64,000 nt of DNA from BJ22 sp021298375 (GTDB lineage: Bacteria; Planctomycetota; Planctomycetia; Pirellulales; Pirellulaceae), in the NCBI GenBank assembly GCA_046343015.1, contig JBKDOL010000006.1, forward strand, positions 62,001 to 126,000, written 5' to 3'. The notes below the pieces were generated by a model, which saw only the letters and a program-made list of their open reading frames with translations, ran no database searches and was not told the origin of the DNA. Both the position numbers and the translations under genes were made by a program. Positions 16,841-26,790 of this stretch are shown piece after piece. Each line of letters begins with the position of its first letter. Position 1 is the first letter of the stretch.

Positions 16841-18382
16841 ATGGATTGGTTGCCATACGGACTGGGGGGACTGGTACTCGGTGGAGGACTCGTCTGGCTT
16901 TATGGATTTCTCCTGAAAGCGGATGCGAAGTCCAAAGCAAAGCTGCTGCTGGACGAAGGACAGCGTCAAGCCGACGCTGCGATCCGGGACGCCGAACTCA
17001 AGGCCCGCGAAGTCCAAGTCAACGCGCAGGCTGAAATCGAGCGGCAGCGTTCAGCCGCGCGGGACGAGGCCCACCAGCAAAACAAGTCGCTGGACAAGCG
17101 GCAAACCCAGCTCGAACAACAGGCTGAGGACCTGAAGAAACAGGAAGCCATCGTCCAAGCGACCCAGAATCGACTCCGGACCAAACTGGAAACTGCGACT
17201 CAGCGGGAAAAGGATCTGAACGAGATCTTCGAAAAGCAGCGGCAGCAGCTGCAACGCATTACGGGCCTGGATCAAGCCGAGGCGACGAAGCGACTGCTTA
17301 AATTGCTGGAAGACGAACTGACCAGCGAAGTAGGGGAGAAAGTGCAGGCCTTCGAGCGAAAGCTCAAGGAAACCACCGAAGAGCGGGCCCGTGAAGTTGT
17401 GCTGATGGCCATGCAGCGCTGCGCGGCCCATGTCACGGCTGAATCAACCACCAGCACGGTCGATATCCCCAACGACGAAATGAAAGGCCGGATTATCGGT
17501 CGCGAAGGGCGGAACATCCGCGCTTTCGAAAAGGAAACGGGCGTCGATCTGATCATTGACGACACCCCCGGCGTCGTGATTGTCAGCTCATTCGATCCCG
17601 TCCGCCGCGAAGTCGCCCGCATGTCTCTCGAAAGGCTGATCGACGACGGCCGAATTCATCCCTCCCGCATTGAGGAGATCGTCAAGGACTCGAATGAAGA
17701 AGTCCAGGAACTGATCCAGCGCAAAGGCAAGGAGGCCGTGCAGGAAGTTGACCTTCATAACGTGCATCCAAAACTGGTTGAGCTGCTCGGCCGTCTGCAT
17801 TTCCGCACCAGCTACAGCCAGAATGTGCTCAGGCACAGCATTGAGGTCGCGTTTCTCAGCTCGATGATGGCCGAAATGATTGGTCTCGATGGAACGCTCG
17901 CTCGACGCTGCGGTCTGTTTCACGACATCGGCAAGGCGGCCGATCATGAACTGGAGGGTGGGCATCCGGCGATCGGAGCCGAAATCCTCAAACGCCACGG
18001 TGAGAACAAGGAAGTGGTGCATGCCGCGCTTGGGCACCACGATCAAATCCTGATTGAGCATCCCTACACGGTACTGGTTGCCACTGCCGATGCCTGCAGC
18101 GCGGCCCGCCCCGGTTCACGCCGGGAATCGCTGGAGCGGTACATCAAGCGAATGGAGGAATTGGAGTCGATTGCGCTCGAATTCCAGGGGGTGCAGCAGG
18201 CGTTCGCCATTCAGGCAGGGCGAGAACTTCGGGTCCTGGCCAACGCCAAGGACACGGACGACGCCAAGGCCGCCAAAATCGCCCGTGACATCGCCAAGGC
18301 TTTTGAGGAACGCCTGACTTACCCCGGCGAAATCAAAGTCACCGTGATTCGGGAATCCCGGTTCATGGAACTGGCGCGGTAG
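16841..18382 (+). CDS. rny: Ribonuclease Y
   Basis: RNase Y is a membrane-bound endoribonuclease that starts mRNA decay. The 513-residue product has one N-terminal membrane segment (about 4-20), a long coiled coil (about 25-190), a KH domain with GRIIGREGRNIR (about 216-227), and an HD domain with FHDIGKA (about 360-366). Length and order match the family. GAGG lies 10 nt before the ATG. The next gene is the YmdB-type phosphodiesterase, 128 bases downstream, a pairing seen in Firmicutes and other bacteria. Confidence 0.95.
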   Translation: MDWLPYGLGGLVLGGGLVWLYGFLLKADAKSKAKLLLDEGQRQADAAIRDAELKAREVQVNAQAEIERQRSAARDEAHQQNKSLDKRQTQLEQQAEDLKKQEAIVQATQNRLRTKLETATQREKDLNEIFEKQRQQLQRITGLDQAEATKRLLKLLEDELTSEVGEKVQAFERKLKETTEERAREVVLMAMQRCAAHVTAESTTSTVDIPNDEMKGRIIGREGRNIRAFEKETGVDLIIDDTPGVVIVSSFDPVRREVARMSLERLIDDGRIHPSRIEEIVKDSNEEVQELIQRKGKEAVQEVDLHNVHPKLVELLGRLHFRTSYSQNVLRHSIEVAFLSSMMAEMIGLDGTLARRCGLFHDIGKAADHELEGGHPAIGAEILKRHGENKEVVHAALGHHDQILIEHPYTVLVATADACSAARPGSRRESLERYIKRMEELESIALEFQGVQQAFAIQAGRELRVLANAKDTDDAKAAKIARDIAKAFEERLTYPGEIKVTVIRESRFMELAR

Positions 18383-18510
18383 GCCCCGTTTCGGCAAGCG
18401 AAATGAGGAACAGGCCCGTTCCACCGTAAGTTGACGAGTTTTTTATCTGACTTTGGTCGGGATAAAACCGGCAGGCTTTTCAGCTCCGGTCCCGTAGAAA
18501 TGAGTAACCA

Positions 18511-19341
18511 GTGCGAGTCCTGTTTCTTGGTGATATCGTCGGTCGACCCGGCATTCAGCTGGTCGTCAACACACTGCCCGGCTTTCGTCGGCAACAGTCG
18601 ATCGATCTGGTCATCGCCAACGCCGAAAACGCTGATGGCGGGTCGGGCCTGACGCCCTCGATTTATCGCAAACTGCTCCGGGCCGGAGTTGATTGCGTCA
18701 CTCTGGGAGACCACATCTACAAGAAAAAGGAAATCGTCGAAATTCTCGAGTCGCAGACCAACATCGTCAAACCTGCGAATTACCCGCCACAGGCCCCCGG
18801 CCGGACTTGGGCAGTCGTGAAAACGGAAACCGGTATTCCCGTGGCCGTGGTCAGCCTGATGGGCCGCGTCTACATGAAGCCGGTCGATTGCCCCTTCACC
18901 GCAGCCGACCGGGTGCTCGCCGAAATCCCCGCCGATGTGAAGGTCCGAATCGTCGACTTTCATGCCGAGGCGACCAGCGACAAGCAATTGATGGGCCGCT
19001 TTCTTGACGGTCGCGTCTCGGCTGTGCTCGGCACCCACACCCATGTCGCCACCGCCGACGAACAGATCTTTCCCGGTGGGACCGCCTTTCAATGCGATGT
19101 CGGGATGACCGGACCGCACGCCTCCATCCTCGGCCGCAAAATCGAAAACGTTCTCGAAGCGGCGATCACCTTCAGCCCCGTTCCGTTCACCGTCGCCGCT
19201 GACGATCCGCGCATGAACGGTGCCTTGCTCGAAATCGATCAGCGGACCGGAAAAGCAACCAAAATCGAACGGCTCAGCCTCAACGAAAAATCGGCCTCAC
19301 GCTACTGGAGCAGCGAAGAGGATGACGAGGATGACCGCTGA
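18511..19341 (+). CDS. ymdB: YmdB-type metallophosphoesterase
   Basis: YmdB hydrolyses 2',3'-cyclic nucleotides and in Bacillus affects the RNase Y pathway. The 276-residue product has Asp8 (LGDIVG), Glu39-Asn40 (AENADGG), His151 (DFHAEATSDK) and His176/His178 (GTHTHVATAD), all expected metal ligands. The fourth usual ligand, Asn67 (GNHTWD in Bacillus), is Asp67 here (GDHIYK). The length fits the family. The start is GTG 18511-18513. It lies directly after rny on the same strand. Confidence 0.92.
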   Translation: MRVLFLGDIVGRPGIQLVVNTLPGFRRQQSIDLVIANAENADGGSGLTPSIYRKLLRAGVDCVTLGDHIYKKKEIVEILESQTNIVKPANYPPQAPGRTWAVVKTETGIPVAVVSLMGRVYMKPVDCPFTAADRVLAEIPADVKVRIVDFHAEATSDKQLMGRFLDGRVSAVLGTHTHVATADEQIFPGGTAFQCDVGMTGPHASILGRKIENVLEAAITFSPVPFTVAADDPRMNGALLEIDQRTGKATKIERLSLNEKSASRYWSSEEDDEDDR

Positions 19342-19685
19342 AGGGGGGAGTTGGCAGCGTGCCGAATGCAGTCCCCGGTCCGCGGAGGCACGGCCGGCAC
19401 GGCCGGCATGGCCGGCATGGCCGGCATGGCCGTGGCTGTCCGAAATCCGGCCGCGCCGCGAACTTCCCCGGCTTGGGTGGGAGCAGCCATCGCCCTCCGC
19501 CCATCCCCAAAACCGACTTCCGACTTCACCAAAAAACGCAGCCCACCTAAACCGCCCAGGCTTCCGAAAACTTCTCTTTGGCCGGCTCCCCGCCCGGATT
19601 AAGATGTGGGGCGAATTACCCTCCACTCGCTTCAGTCGCCAAGGATGGTCACTGACGGGACGAAGGCCACTCGCAAGGATGCAAG
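19342..19685. other. Intergenic stretch, 344 bases, with 9-bp repeats
   Basis: No supported gene is present; short frames on both strands are Gly/Ala/Met or His/Arg repeats forced by the 9-bp repeat at 19389-19432. No T-run hairpin was seen after ymdB. Confidence 0.5.
19389..19432. repeat. 9-bp tandem repeat, about five copies
   Basis: The unit is CATGGCCGG; the first two copies have CACGGCCGG and the last copy lacks one base. It lies between ymdB and the AsmA-like gene. Confidence 0.85.
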
Positions 19686-22600
19686 TTGCTGGTCGTGCTC
19701 ACGTTGCGCTCCAACCCGCCGCTGCTCAAGTACTCGCCATTCGGTGAAGGCTGGCGCCATTTTCGCGCGTCCCTGATTTTCCTCCTGATCTGTGCCGCCC
19801 TCGGATTGGCTGGCCTCTATTACTTCCGCTCATCACTAAATCACCAAATCGGCGAAGCCCTGCTGAGGCACCTCAATCACAAGCTCGCCACAACTGGTTG
19901 GCGAGTCGATTTTCGCAAGCTTCAAGTCGTTGCCGACAGCGGACTGAGGATTAAGGAACTTGAACTCCGTTATCAACAAGCCACCCAACCTGCACTGACC
20001 ATCGACTCGCTCGAGATCCGCGTGCCATTGGACTTGGCGAATCCCGATGCCTGGACGATTCGCCCCGAGGCGATCATCTTTGACAAGTCCGTGATCAAAG
20101 TCGACCTGCTCCAATGGACCAGCCCTCAGCTGGCCGCGTTACTGGTTGCGGTCTGTCCCATCGAAAATCCACCGCCTCCGACCGTGCCGCTCGTCGCGCG
20201 AGATGCGACCGTCCGGCTCTTCCATCCGCTTTCCGACCGTTTTGGGCCAGTCGCGTTTCACGATGTCCACCTCCTGGCAAAGACGCAAACTTCCGGCGTG
20301 CAATCCACGCTGATGGTGCAAGGGAGCGGAACATCGGCCGAGGCCGGTACCCTCCAATGGAAGGCGGCTCTCGATCGCTGTGCGCGGACGTTCGCCACGC
20401 GGGTCGACTTCGCCGAGCTCGCATTCACGGAAAAATGGCTGGGCTTGGTTCCCGCTCAACAGCTCGAAAAGCTCGAGGGCCTGCGCTCGCTGCGCGGGAT
20501 GTTCTCGGGTTCAGCTGAACTCAGCGGCACGCTCGGTCCAATCCAAGTGCAGCAATATCAAGTCTCCGCACGCATGAGCGAAGGAGCCGCTGAGCATCAG
20601 CTCCTTCGCGAGCCGCTCTCGGCGGGAGAAGCACAAATCCGGCTCTCGCCCGACAGCTGGGAAGTGACCGATTTTACCGCGCGCCTCGGCCCCGGCTCCC
20701 TGACGGCCAAGCTGCAGGCGAACCCGCGGATCGCGCCGCTGCCATGGCAAGTCGAGGGGGAGTGGCTCAATTGCCATTTCGATCGCCATTTGTTTACCGA
20801 ATGGCCTGCAGCCCCTTCCCGGGTGCTCGATGAACTCAACCCCCGCGGCTTGGTCAATCTGCGGTTTTCGTTTCAGGGTGATGAAGCAATCCGGCAGCGC
20901 CGCTGTTTGGTCGAAATCCGGCAGGGCGAGTTCGAATTGGCCCGCTTTCCCTATCCGATTTCGCACTGTGTCGGCACCGTACGGCTGGAGGAGGAACATT
21001 GCCAGGTCAATGTGCAAGCGCTGGAGGCCGGCCAGCTGATCGATATCCGCGGCGAAGCTTGGGGCTTGCTCAGCCGTCCGACGTTCGACTTCCGCTTCGC
21101 CTGCGATGGCTCTCTCCCCGTAAACGAAAAACTACTGACCGCCTTGCAGCGATATCCCAAGACCCTTCGGCAACTGGAACTGCTGAACCCGCAGGGTTAC
21201 TTCGGGGTTGCGGGGAATTTCCGCCGAGTCAAACCGGGCACTCCCAATCAACTGGAATATGCGATTGAGCTGAAACAGTGTTCCATCCGACATCAACTTT
21301 TCCCCTGGCCGGTTCGCGACATCGAGGGACTGGCCAAGGTCAATGGCTCGGAGGTTCAATTTGAACGGCTCCGCGGACGGAACAACACCAGCACGATCTC
21401 CGGAACCGGCGCGTTTCGGCCTGCCGATGGCCTGAACCTCAAACTGGTCGCACTGAATGTCCCCTTGAATCAGGAATTGCGGCAGGCCCTCCAGCCCAAC
21501 ACGCAACGCGTCTGGGATGCCCTGCGTCCGACTGGCGAGGTCGCCGAAGTCCGAATCGATCTGCGGCACGGCACGGGCGCAACCCGCCCCGACCTTGCGG
21601 TTGACTTTGACTTGCACCGACGTGGCTCGAAGACGCCGACGAACGCATCCATAGCCCCCGTTGCCTTTCCGTATGCACTCAATCAACTCCGGGGCAATGT
21701 CCAAGTTGCCAACGGCCGAGTCACTCTTCGGGAAATTGAGGGTGAACATGGCCGCTGCTGGTTGAATTGCTCCGGAACCGGGAGTTATGACGAGGCGAAT
21801 TGGCGCGTCGACCTGCGGGACCTCCAAGTCGGTGCACTGAAAATGGACGAGGACCTGCTGGCTGCCATGCCGAACAAATTACAGACCGCCTGTCGTGAGT
21901 TGGCCTTCTCAGGCTTGCTCAACCTCGCCGGAAACGTCACGTTACAGGGGGGCACCGCCTTTCCCGCAGCGACGGCAGTCTCCCCACCCAACGGCCGCCC
22001 CATTCCCTTCGATGACCTTCGCTCCGAACCCCATCCGGCCCCCGGCTTTCAACTCGACTGGAACGTTCGGCTCGATACCGACGCCGCCAAACTTCACATC
22101 GGCGTGCCGCTGGAAAATGTCAGCGGCTCCGTGCAACTGGAAGGGCGTTACGATGGCCAGGCAACCGCCTGTCGCGGGCGGTTGAAACTCGATTCGCTCT
22201 CGCTGCTCCGCATGCAACTGACACAAGTCGAGGGCCCCGTCTGGCTGGACGAGAATCGCGCTGCGGTTGGCTACTTCGCTGCTCCGGCAGGGCAGTCTTC
22301 CGGGGAGTCCCTGCACGGCACACTCTACTCGGGCCAGGTTCACTTCGACGGCCAAAGCTGGCTCGAAAATGGTCGCAAGTTTTATCTGCAAACCACCCTC
22401 GCCAACGCCCAACTCGCCCCCCTCGCGCAGTTGTGGGCTCCTCAAGTTGAGCGGCTCTCCGGCTTGGCTCAGGGCTGGGTCCGATTGTGGGGCGATTCAG
22501 GTTCAATCAATTCGCTGCAGGGCGATGGCACCATTCAATTGCACAATGCTTATATCTTTGAGCTGCCTGTATTCCTCGCGACCATGCGACAGCTCAGCCG

Positions 22601-23009
22601 CCCCGACCTGGATACGCGGGCCTTTGACGCCTGCGTCGCGCAATTTACGATTGCCAACCGGCAAATCCAATTTCCACGCATGGAGTTCAAAGGGGATGCA
22701 CTCAGCCTGATTGGCGAAGGCAAAATTGACTTCGACCGCCGAGTCGACCTGAACTTCTATACGATGATGGGGCGAAACAACTTTTATGTGCCCCTGCTGA
22801 CGGAAATTGCCCGTGCAAGCAGCCAACAAATCTTTTGGGTGGAAGTCACCGGCAATCTCGCCAACCCTCAGACGACGCGAAAAATCCTTCCTGTCCTGAA
22901 CGATGGATTACGTCGGCTGCTCGGTGTGCCGGAAGCCCAGCCGGTTGAATCGGGTCCTCCCGGCTCGCCTCGACTCGCCCAAGAACCAGCCCCGGGAAGT
23001 TATCGCTGA
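19686..23009 (+). CDS. AsmA/YhdP-like large envelope protein
   Basis: This 1107-residue protein has one N-terminal membrane segment (about 29-49) and then a long beta-rich periplasmic part with repeated short strands and few cysteines. The layout resembles the AsmA/YhdP/TamB superfamily, whose members bridge the inner and outer membranes and are linked to lipid transport. The C-terminal part (YTMMGRNNFYVPLLTEIARA and VTGNLANPQ) matches the usual end of AsmA-like domains. The final 20 residues are Pro/Gly/Ser-rich. The start is uncertain: TTG at 19686 is the most upstream, with no ATG before the membrane segment. The assignment rests on layout, not on a catalytic motif. Confidence 0.72.
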   Translation: MLVVLTLRSNPPLLKYSPFGEGWRHFRASLIFLLICAALGLAGLYYFRSSLNHQIGEALLRHLNHKLATTGWRVDFRKLQVVADSGLRIKELELRYQQATQPALTIDSLEIRVPLDLANPDAWTIRPEAIIFDKSVIKVDLLQWTSPQLAALLVAVCPIENPPPPTVPLVARDATVRLFHPLSDRFGPVAFHDVHLLAKTQTSGVQSTLMVQGSGTSAEAGTLQWKAALDRCARTFATRVDFAELAFTEKWLGLVPAQQLEKLEGLRSLRGMFSGSAELSGTLGPIQVQQYQVSARMSEGAAEHQLLREPLSAGEAQIRLSPDSWEVTDFTARLGPGSLTAKLQANPRIAPLPWQVEGEWLNCHFDRHLFTEWPAAPSRVLDELNPRGLVNLRFSFQGDEAIRQRRCLVEIRQGEFELARFPYPISHCVGTVRLEEEHCQVNVQALEAGQLIDIRGEAWGLLSRPTFDFRFACDGSLPVNEKLLTALQRYPKTLRQLELLNPQGYFGVAGNFRRVKPGTPNQLEYAIELKQCSIRHQLFPWPVRDIEGLAKVNGSEVQFERLRGRNNTSTISGTGAFRPADGLNLKLVALNVPLNQELRQALQPNTQRVWDALRPTGEVAEVRIDLRHGTGATRPDLAVDFDLHRRGSKTPTNASIAPVAFPYALNQLRGNVQVANGRVTLREIEGEHGRCWLNCSGTGSYDEANWRVDLRDLQVGALKMDEDLLAAMPNKLQTACRELAFSGLLNLAGNVTLQGGTAFPAATAVSPPNGRPIPFDDLRSEPHPAPGFQLDWNVRLDTDAAKLHIGVPLENVSGSVQLEGRYDGQATACRGRLKLDSLSLLRMQLTQVEGPVWLDENRAAVGYFAAPAGQSSGESLHGTLYSGQVHFDGQSWLENGRKFYLQTTLANAQLAPLAQLWAPQVERLSGLAQGWVRLWGDSGSINSLQGDGTIQLHNAYIFELPVFLATMRQLSRPDLDTRAFDACVAQFTIANRQIQFPRMEFKGDALSLIGEGKIDFDRRVDLNFYTMMGRNNFYVPLLTEIARASSQQIFWVEVTGNLANPQTTRKILPVLNDGLRRLLGVPEAQPVESGPPGSPRLAQEPAPGSYR

Positions 23010-23113
23010 CGGGCCGGTTGCTTGCCCGAGCCAGCCTGTCCCTGATTCGCCCCGCTCGCTCAGCCTCCCCGCTCGATTGGCTGGGGGCGGTCACTCCGAG
23101 TCACACGGCCGGT

Positions 23114-25129
23114 TCACAATTTGGGCGGCGGCCGCTTCGGTTTCGGCATTGCCAGCGGCTGGGGCTGAGGGACATTCGGCACGCCCGGCGGAGGATTATC
23201 CGGCTGGTTCATGGCCATCTGCGGTGGTTCAGGGGGCGGCGTGAAATGCTCCTTCCAGGTCCACCCCAGTGGAGTCGCCAGTTCCCGCTCGGCCATCATC
23301 GCCCAAGGGGTCCCCGGATGTTCGGTCACCACCCGCCGCAAATAGCTCTGAGCCTTCTCGGCCAGCGTTTTTGCCTGACTCCCCGTCTCAATGCTGTCGG
23401 CAGGCTGCAAGACCCAGGTGTTGTTCTTCTCGTCAGCAAACTTGAGCTTGGTCTTGGCCATGGCGAGCATTCCGTTGTATGCCTCAGTCCGCACCTTGCC
23501 GGCCAACACGCGACCATAAGCCAAGTCATATCCGGCCCGCCAACGGGGTGAGATTTCCTGATCGCGATCCTGCTCGCCCAGCTTCAGGATTTCGTACAGC
23601 TGATTCATCTTCGGCTCGAGCAGTGCCGCAGCCCGCTGGGCCTGACTGACCGCGTTGGTAAACGCCGCTTCATCCAGCTTGGGAAACACCAGCAAGGGAG
23701 GTTGAAGCGCTCCAATCCGGGACACTTGAGCTGCTTGCACTACGGACTGACGGCACTTGTTTGCCATCAACCGCTCCATGTAGGTTTGTCGAGAAACGTA
23801 ATCCGGCTTGTATCGCCGCATCACCTCGGGGTCGAAAAAATACCGGAGGTAAGCGGAATAATTCGACGTCTCACTCTGCCGAATCGCGCGCCCAATCTCC
23901 CGATTGGGATGGACTGCGAAGTAGATTCCACCCGTCTCATAGGCAAGCCGGGTCAGTCCGAACGGCCCGAATCCTGAATCGATCTCTTCCAACTCTTCAA
24001 AGCCTCCTCCGACATAGTCGAGGTCCACTCGCTCCGGCATGACCGTTTCGGGACCTTGGGAAACGAGCGCCCACTGCGGGGTCTGGTCGTATTCCGGGTC
24101 GGGGTCCACCCATCGGACCCGCGTTTCCTCGCGCCCGAACGGGGCCGGTACGCCAATCACGTAAACCGGAATCTCCCACTTGCTGCAGAAGGTGGCACAT
24201 TCATCCAGCCGATTGACGTCGTCTCCCGCCTCATCGCTGACGACGATGATCATCACGTTCCGTTCGCGTGCGCCCGTCAGACGATTTACCTTCCGCAATT
24301 TCTGAAAATCAGTGGCCGACTGAAGGACCGCGGAGAAGACGTACTCGATCCCGGTATCATCCCGTTCAATCCGACCGATCGCCTCTTGCATCAGGGCGAC
24401 ATCGCTGGTCGGCTCCTTGAGCATTCGGTTAAACGTGCTGCCGAACGCGTAGACCTGGGTCATCAGCGGCTCATCGCCGTGTTTTTTAAACTGTTCCGCG
24501 CCCCCTTCGGCAAGAATCTTCAATTCGCTGTAGACGCGCTCAAATCGCTGGGCAATTTCTTCGCGCTGCTGCATCAAACTCGCCGACTGGTCGAACAACC
24601 AGACGACCAGCGTCGGGCGCTCGTCCAGCGAGAGCAAAATCTCCTGCGTGATCCGGTCGACGGCACCGGCCGCTCCCGCAACTGCTTGCCCCACTGTCCC
24701 CTTGGTCGCAAGTGATTGCAGATTGTCAGCCGAAGCCTGATCGAAGGCATCATTCAACAGCAGTTCACCGACCACGGACTCGAGCTTGGCAACTTCGACA
24801 GGATTGCGTTGCTCCAACTCCATTTCAATTTCGCGGGTCTGCTCCGCGGCAAGGTCCGCCGCATCAAAACTGTCAGCCCCCAGTTCCGACTGCTCCAAAG
24901 GGTTGAACGAGACTTCTGGCAGAGTCTGTTCCAGCTCCGCGGGCTCATCGGGAACAGCCAGCAGTTGAACCTTGCGCTGTTCGGCCGAGGGGAGAAGAAT
25001 CTTGGCCATCAATAGCAACAACACCAAGTGGAACGTGAGACTCACGATCCAAAACGGCACCTCGTTGTCAAACGGCGTGTCGTAGGAGCGGGTTCGAACC
25101 TGCCACCAACGCTTTAATCCCTGCCACAT
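23114..25129 (-). CDS. Membrane-anchored VWA-like protein
   Basis: This 671-residue protein has a cytoplasmic N-terminus, one membrane segment (about 26-46), an acidic Glu/Gln-rich linker to about 140, then a VWA-like domain starting FDQSASL (Asp180). The usual MIDAS DxSxS is changed to DQSAS, which keeps both Ser. The C-terminal part is helical and ends with a Pro-rich tail (PPPEPP, NPPPG, KPKRPPPKL). ATG 25127-25129 with AGGG just upstream is chosen over GTG 25139-25141. It may present a ligand-binding domain at the outer face, but the partner is not known. It is convergent with the AsmA-like gene, with no terminator visible. Confidence 0.8.
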   Translation of the reverse strand: MWQGLKRWWQVRTRSYDTPFDNEVPFWIVSLTFHLVLLLLMAKILLPSAEQRKVQLLAVPDEPAELEQTLPEVSFNPLEQSELGADSFDAADLAAEQTREIEMELEQRNPVEVAKLESVVGELLLNDAFDQASADNLQSLATKGTVGQAVAGAAGAVDRITQEILLSLDERPTLVVWLFDQSASLMQQREEIAQRFERVYSELKILAEGGAEQFKKHGDEPLMTQVYAFGSTFNRMLKEPTSDVALMQEAIGRIERDDTGIEYVFSAVLQSATDFQKLRKVNRLTGARERNVMIIVVSDEAGDDVNRLDECATFCSKWEIPVYVIGVPAPFGREETRVRWVDPDPEYDQTPQWALVSQGPETVMPERVDLDYVGGGFEELEEIDSGFGPFGLTRLAYETGGIYFAVHPNREIGRAIRQSETSNYSAYLRYFFDPEVMRRYKPDYVSRQTYMERLMANKCRQSVVQAAQVSRIGALQPPLLVFPKLDEAAFTNAVSQAQRAAALLEPKMNQLYEILKLGEQDRDQEISPRWRAGYDLAYGRVLAGKVRTEAYNGMLAMAKTKLKFADEKNNTWVLQPADSIETGSQAKTLAEKAQSYLRRVVTEHPGTPWAMMAERELATPLGWTWKEHFTPPPEPPQMAMNQPDNPPPGVPNVPQPQPLAMPKPKRPPPKL

Positions 25130-25672
25130 AGTCCCTGCCACAAAATCCCTGCCACGTTTGTTGAGACCCGCTCGCTTTCCCCGACCAGAGAACGCTGATC
25201 AGGGAATCATCCTTCTGCCCCGCACCTGCCTTCGAGCACACCAGCAAATCGGCACTCCCGCCAGCCTTAGCCGAGAGGGTCCGCCCTTTCTGAATTCTCC
25301 CCCATCTCCTTGATTTTCCAACTGAATTGATTTGAAAGCAATTCACATTGGGCAAAACAGCGGCCAGTTTTCCGAATTCCGACAAACTCAGCGGCGACTT
25401 TCCCCTTTTCCCACGGTCGCGCCAGCCGGCACCTGCTGCTCCGTAATTCCAGCGGAATTCACCAGCCAAGTGTCCACTTACGCTCCCGGGAAGCCCGGCC
25501 CAGTAAGACTGAGCCCCGCGGGCTCTCGGCCCAGCCCAGGTGCGACTCGGCGCTGCCTGCTATTTTGGACAGGCTGCAACCCGCCCCTGCTTTAGAGTCA
25601 TCAAGCGGTACAATTCGTGCAGGCTCCCTGCGGTTGCCGCAACTCCCACCCCTCCGCCCTTGAGGTCTTGGC
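25130..25672. other. Intergenic stretch, 543 bases
   Basis: This gap lies between the divergent VWA and alpha/beta hydrolase genes. The frames in it look like shadows without signals. A small AT-rich inverted repeat (GAATTG...CAATTC, about 25324-25345) could be part of a promoter region, but no pair of -35 and -10 hexamers stood out. Confidence 0.5.
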
Positions 25673-26767
25673 ATGCCCTCGATTCCGCTGTTTGCCTCGT
25701 CGTCGATAGCTCCCCATCGCTGGTCAACATTGCCCGCAGCGGTTGTCAGGCTGGCAATCATCACAGCCACCGGGTGCGCGATCAGCACCATGCCGCCCGC
25801 TCAAACCGCTTCTCTTTTCGGGCAACAAGCGGCCACGGCGGACGATCCAGCCAAACCCGCAACCGCGAGCCTCAAACCGAAAGCGGAGGAACTTCCGCCG
25901 GCGCGCGACTTGACGCTGCAAACCAAGGTCACGGGTAATCTTGTCAATTCGGCGCCGGTCAATCTGGTCTGCACGTGGTTGGCCGGCACGCACCAAAAAG
26001 ACACCGTTCCAATTATCCTCGTCCATGACTGGGGAGCCGATCGCTCGACGCTGCTTCCACTGGCACAGCATCTGCAGCGAGAACTGGGATGTGCCGTTCT
26101 CGTTCCCGACCTGCGTGGCCACGGAGAGAGCAGGACGCTGGTTGGCAGCAGCAAACGGCTGGACGCCGCTCAATTCAACAAGAACGAAATTCCGCTGGCG
26201 GCGGAGGATCTTGAGGCCTGCAAACGGTTCCTCAAGGAACGACATAATGCCGGCGAGCTGAATCTGGAGATGCTCACGCTCGTCGCCTGCGGGAAATCCG
26301 CGGCCCTCGCCGCCAGCTGGTCAGCTGCCGACTGGCAATGGCCCCCGTACAAGGGACTCAAGCAGGGACAGGACGTCAAGCTGCTGATTCTGCTCTCGCC
26401 CGTCCGCAAATTCGAAACCTTCAATCTCAGCGCGCTGGTCAAGACGCCGCTATTCAGCGAGCCTAAATTTAACGGCCTGACCACAGCCCTCTTCTGGGAC
26501 TCGCGCGACGAGGAATCCGAGCGGGACGCCGCCGCACTCGAAACAGTCCTGGTCAAAGGCCTCGGTCCGGCTCCGGCAGCGGACGCGTCCGACCGCTGGG
26601 CTCAAGTCCGCTACAGCCTCAAAGTCGTACCCGGCGGCGGCGTGGGATCTGAACTGCTCTCAGGCTCCAAGGGAGACCTGGTCCGCAACGAGATCGCCGG
26701 CATGATCGAACAGAAACTGGCGCGGCGGGCCAGCCAATACCTTTGGCTCGATCGCTCGGAAAAGTAG
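25673..26767 (+). CDS. Alpha/beta hydrolase, exported
   Basis: This 364-residue protein has a hydrophobic N-terminal region (to about 40) with a weak lipobox (ATGC), an Ala/Pro/Lys-rich linker, and an alpha/beta-hydrolase core. HDWGADRS (118-125) matches the oxyanion strand and PDLRGHGES (145-153) the next conserved block. The nucleophile elbow is ACGKSAA (205-211) with Ser209; the usual last Gly of GxSxG is Ala. A catalytic acid and His could not be fixed. It may be a weak esterase or a non-catalytic relative. GAGG precedes the ATG by 7 nt. It is convergent with the U32 gene, 23 bases between stops. Confidence 0.75.
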   Translation: MPSIPLFASSSIAPHRWSTLPAAVVRLAIITATGCAISTMPPAQTASLFGQQAATADDPAKPATASLKPKAEELPPARDLTLQTKVTGNLVNSAPVNLVCTWLAGTHQKDTVPIILVHDWGADRSTLLPLAQHLQRELGCAVLVPDLRGHGESRTLVGSSKRLDAAQFNKNEIPLAAEDLEACKRFLKERHNAGELNLEMLTLVACGKSAALAASWSAADWQWPPYKGLKQGQDVKLLILLSPVRKFETFNLSALVKTPLFSEPKFNGLTTALFWDSRDEESERDAAALETVLVKGLGPAPAADASDRWAQVRYSLKVVPGGGVGSELLSGSKGDLVRNEIAGMIEQKLARRASQYLWLDRSEK

Positions 26768-26790
26768 CCGAGTCTCTCGCCGCGGGCATC

